Positions 14,865-15,972 of a stretch of DNA of 15,972 bases are shown here, piece by piece. Location of the stretch: contig QZLH01001663.1 of NCBI GenBank assembly GCA_003833135.1, positions 9,534-25,505 of the forward strand. Direction: 5' to 3'. The position numbers were made by a program, and so were the translations under genes. Numbering within the stretch: position 1 is the stretch's first letter; the number at the start of each line of letters is the position of its first letter. Under the pieces are notes generated by a model, which saw only the letters and a program-made list of their open reading frames with translations, ran no database searches and was not told where the DNA came from. Source of the DNA: Oehlia diaphana (lineage: Eukaryota > Glomeromycota > Glomeromycetes > Glomerales > Glomeraceae).

Positions 14865-15090
14865 GTGCCGCAAATATGTAATTGCAGAATAATTGCGATT
14901 TACGATATTGTGGAACATTGCAGATTTTTAAATCTAAAAATTTGCAAATTTGCAAATCTGCAATTATCCGCAATCCTGCAAATATTCTGCAAATCTGCAA
15001 ATATTGCAAAGTATCGCAAATATTCTGCGGTACTTGCGATATTTGCGGATTTGCAGAATATTTGCAAATTTGCGGAATGTCTGCAAAAAA
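14865..15090. repeat. GCAAAT/GCAGA repeat array with a long palindrome
   Basis: The stretch is built from variants of TTTGCAAATCTGCAAATATT. It is also folded: 14978-15013 is the inverted partner of 15031-15065 (36 against 35 nt, a few mismatches around a 17-nt centre), and the pairing continues outward through TGCGGAT. Open frames on both strands here, rich in Cys, Lys and Leu, are artefacts of the repeat. It abuts the truncated hAT gene on its N-terminal side, so it may be the subterminal region of that element. Confidence 0.65.
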
Positions 15091-15167
15091 AACTATTTTC
15101 TTTTAATAAAATATAATTATTACTAAAAAAACATATTTTTATTTATTATTAATAATAAAAAAAATTA

Positions 15168-15318
15168 TTTTACATAAAAAAAATTAAAAAAAAACGTCAG
15201 AACCTATAGTTCTGGCATTAATTAAAAAAAATTTAAAAGAAAATGCCAGAACTTATAGTTCCAGCATTTTTACATAAAAAAAATTAAAAGAAAATGCCAG
15301 AATCTTAGTTCTGACATT
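15168..15318 (+). repeat. three hairpin-forming tandem units, period 49-51 bp
   Basis: Each unit has an A-rich spacer (ACATAAAAAAAATTAAAAG type) and a small imperfect palindrome: CGTCAGAAC-CTATA-GTTCTGGCA at 15195, TGCCAGAAC-TTATA-GTTCCAGCA at 15244 and TGCCAGAATC-TTA-GTTCTGACA at 15295. Units 2 and 3 are the most alike. It is non-coding. Confidence 0.65.
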
Positions 15319-15344
15319 TTTACCACATGTCAAACAAGTAAAAA

Positions 15345-15560
15345 TTGCCAAAAATTGAATAGCCGATTTTTGACTATTTTTGTCCAATTTTTGGCTTTAT
15401 TTGTCTGATTTTTGGTGATTTTATGGTGTGAAAAGCAAACAATCGGACATTCTGATAAAAAAATCAGAATATTAATTCTTAAATTGCATATATAAATCGG
15501 CAAAAATCAGACTGTCAATTTTTAGTTATATTTGTCTGATTTGTGGCTTTTTACAGTCAA
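15345..15560. repeat. repeats of GATTTTTGGC / TTTGTCTGATT
   Basis: TTTGTCTGATTT occurs twice (about 15398 and 15529) and variants of GCCGATTTTTG / CGGCAAAAATC occur in both orientations. A perfect hairpin, ATTCTGAT-AAAAAA-ATCAGAAT, lies at 15449-15470. It is likely a degraded inverted-repeat element. Confidence 0.45.
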
Positions 15561-15725
15561 TTTTATAAATCAATATTACAATTTCAGTTCATATAAAAAT
15601 TACAAATAAACTATGGAATTTGTATATTTTTATTAAAAAATTATGCTTTATTAAGTAAAAATTAATCAATAAATAATTAAATTTTAAACAAAATATATTT
15701 ACTGTCAGTAAGAATGCGCAATATA

Positions 15726-15972
15726 GTACTATTATAAAAAATATAAATCTCTTCACAAGTATTAACTGTACTTTTATGAAATTGATATCCAAGTAGATTT
15801 TGACCCGCTGAACAACTTTCAATTAATAAAGAAAGTTGATTTACTTAGGCCAAAGTGCTCAAAATATGCTCTAAAGTGATAAAAAATAAAATTCGTGAGT
15901 GAGTACTATTGTGAAAAATGTAAATAAATCCACAAGTATTAATAGTACCTTCATGAAAATCGATATCCAAAT
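15726..15972 (+). repeat. ~70-bp direct repeat, two copies 177 bp apart, running off the end
   Basis: 15726-15796 (GTACTATTATAAAAAATATA...GATATCCAAG) returns at 15903-15972 (GTACTATTGTGAAAAATGTA...GATATCCAAA), sharing CACAAGTATTAA and GATATCCAA. Between them is a hairpin, CAACTTTC...GAAAGTTG, at 15813-15838. The second copy is cut by the window end, so a longer tandem array may continue beyond it. Confidence 0.6.

Noticed and set aside
14812..15116. Overlapping open frames on both strands, rich in Cys, Lys and Leu
   Set aside because: They are translations of the GCAAAT/GCAGA repeat array; several frames are open at once because the repeat lacks stops.
15589..15822. 77-residue reverse-strand open frame with hydrophobic text
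   Set aside because: Composition is Ile/Leu/Phe/Lys from A/T-rich repeat DNA, and it overlaps a direct repeat; there is no family resemblance.

Overview
The window looks like AT-rich (roughly three quarters or more A+T, by eye) eukaryotic nuclear DNA, most plausibly from a fungus of the Rhizophagus / Glomeromycotina (arbuscular mycorrhizal) type. The grounds are a secreted ML-domain gene with an 80-nt GTAAGT...ACAAG intron, a very long intronless lysine/glutamate-rich orphan gene, broken hAT transposases, many short inverted-repeat elements, and gene relics whose style (CxxC pairs, Asn/Lys-rich) recalls the lineage-specific families of these fungi. The organism call is inference. There is no bacterial operon logic, no CRISPR array, no tRNA or rRNA that I can see.

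Layout. 1-1870: non-coding, with two palindromic MITE-like elements (390-533 and 1305-1438) and a two-copy 70-bp repeat. 1870-2072 (-): a small broken ORF with a CxxC pair. 2131-2323: a 193-bp MITE with a perfect 8-bp target-site duplication. 2430-2929 (-): an intact two-exon ML (MD-2/NPC2-type lipid-binding) secreted protein of 139 aa with its own TATA-like box. 3289-5273: a 2-kb element with long inverted arms, subterminal GCCACGAATTT repeats, a nested 250-bp MITE and, in its centre, a decayed hAT-type transposase 5' end (AT-hook plus BED finger). 5869-9021 (+): an intact 1050-aa membrane-anchored, coiled-coil-rich protein of unknown function, the dominant gene of the window.

9387-10200 (+), 11435-11919 (+) and 12753-13436 (-): three decayed protein-coding relics. 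13634-13893: a diverged second copy of the nested MITE. 14052-14833 (-): the decayed C-terminal part of a hAT transposase. 14865-15972: repeat-rich DNA (a GCAAAT-type palindromic array, three hairpin units, inverted and direct repeats) running off the window end.

Only two genes appear functional: the ML protein and the 1050-aa membrane protein. They are divergent and separated by the 2-kb transposon remnant, so they do not form an obvious pathway. The strongest themes are transposon nesting and uniform gene decay by stop codons and small frameshifts, surrounding one long orphan gene that still evolves by internal duplication.
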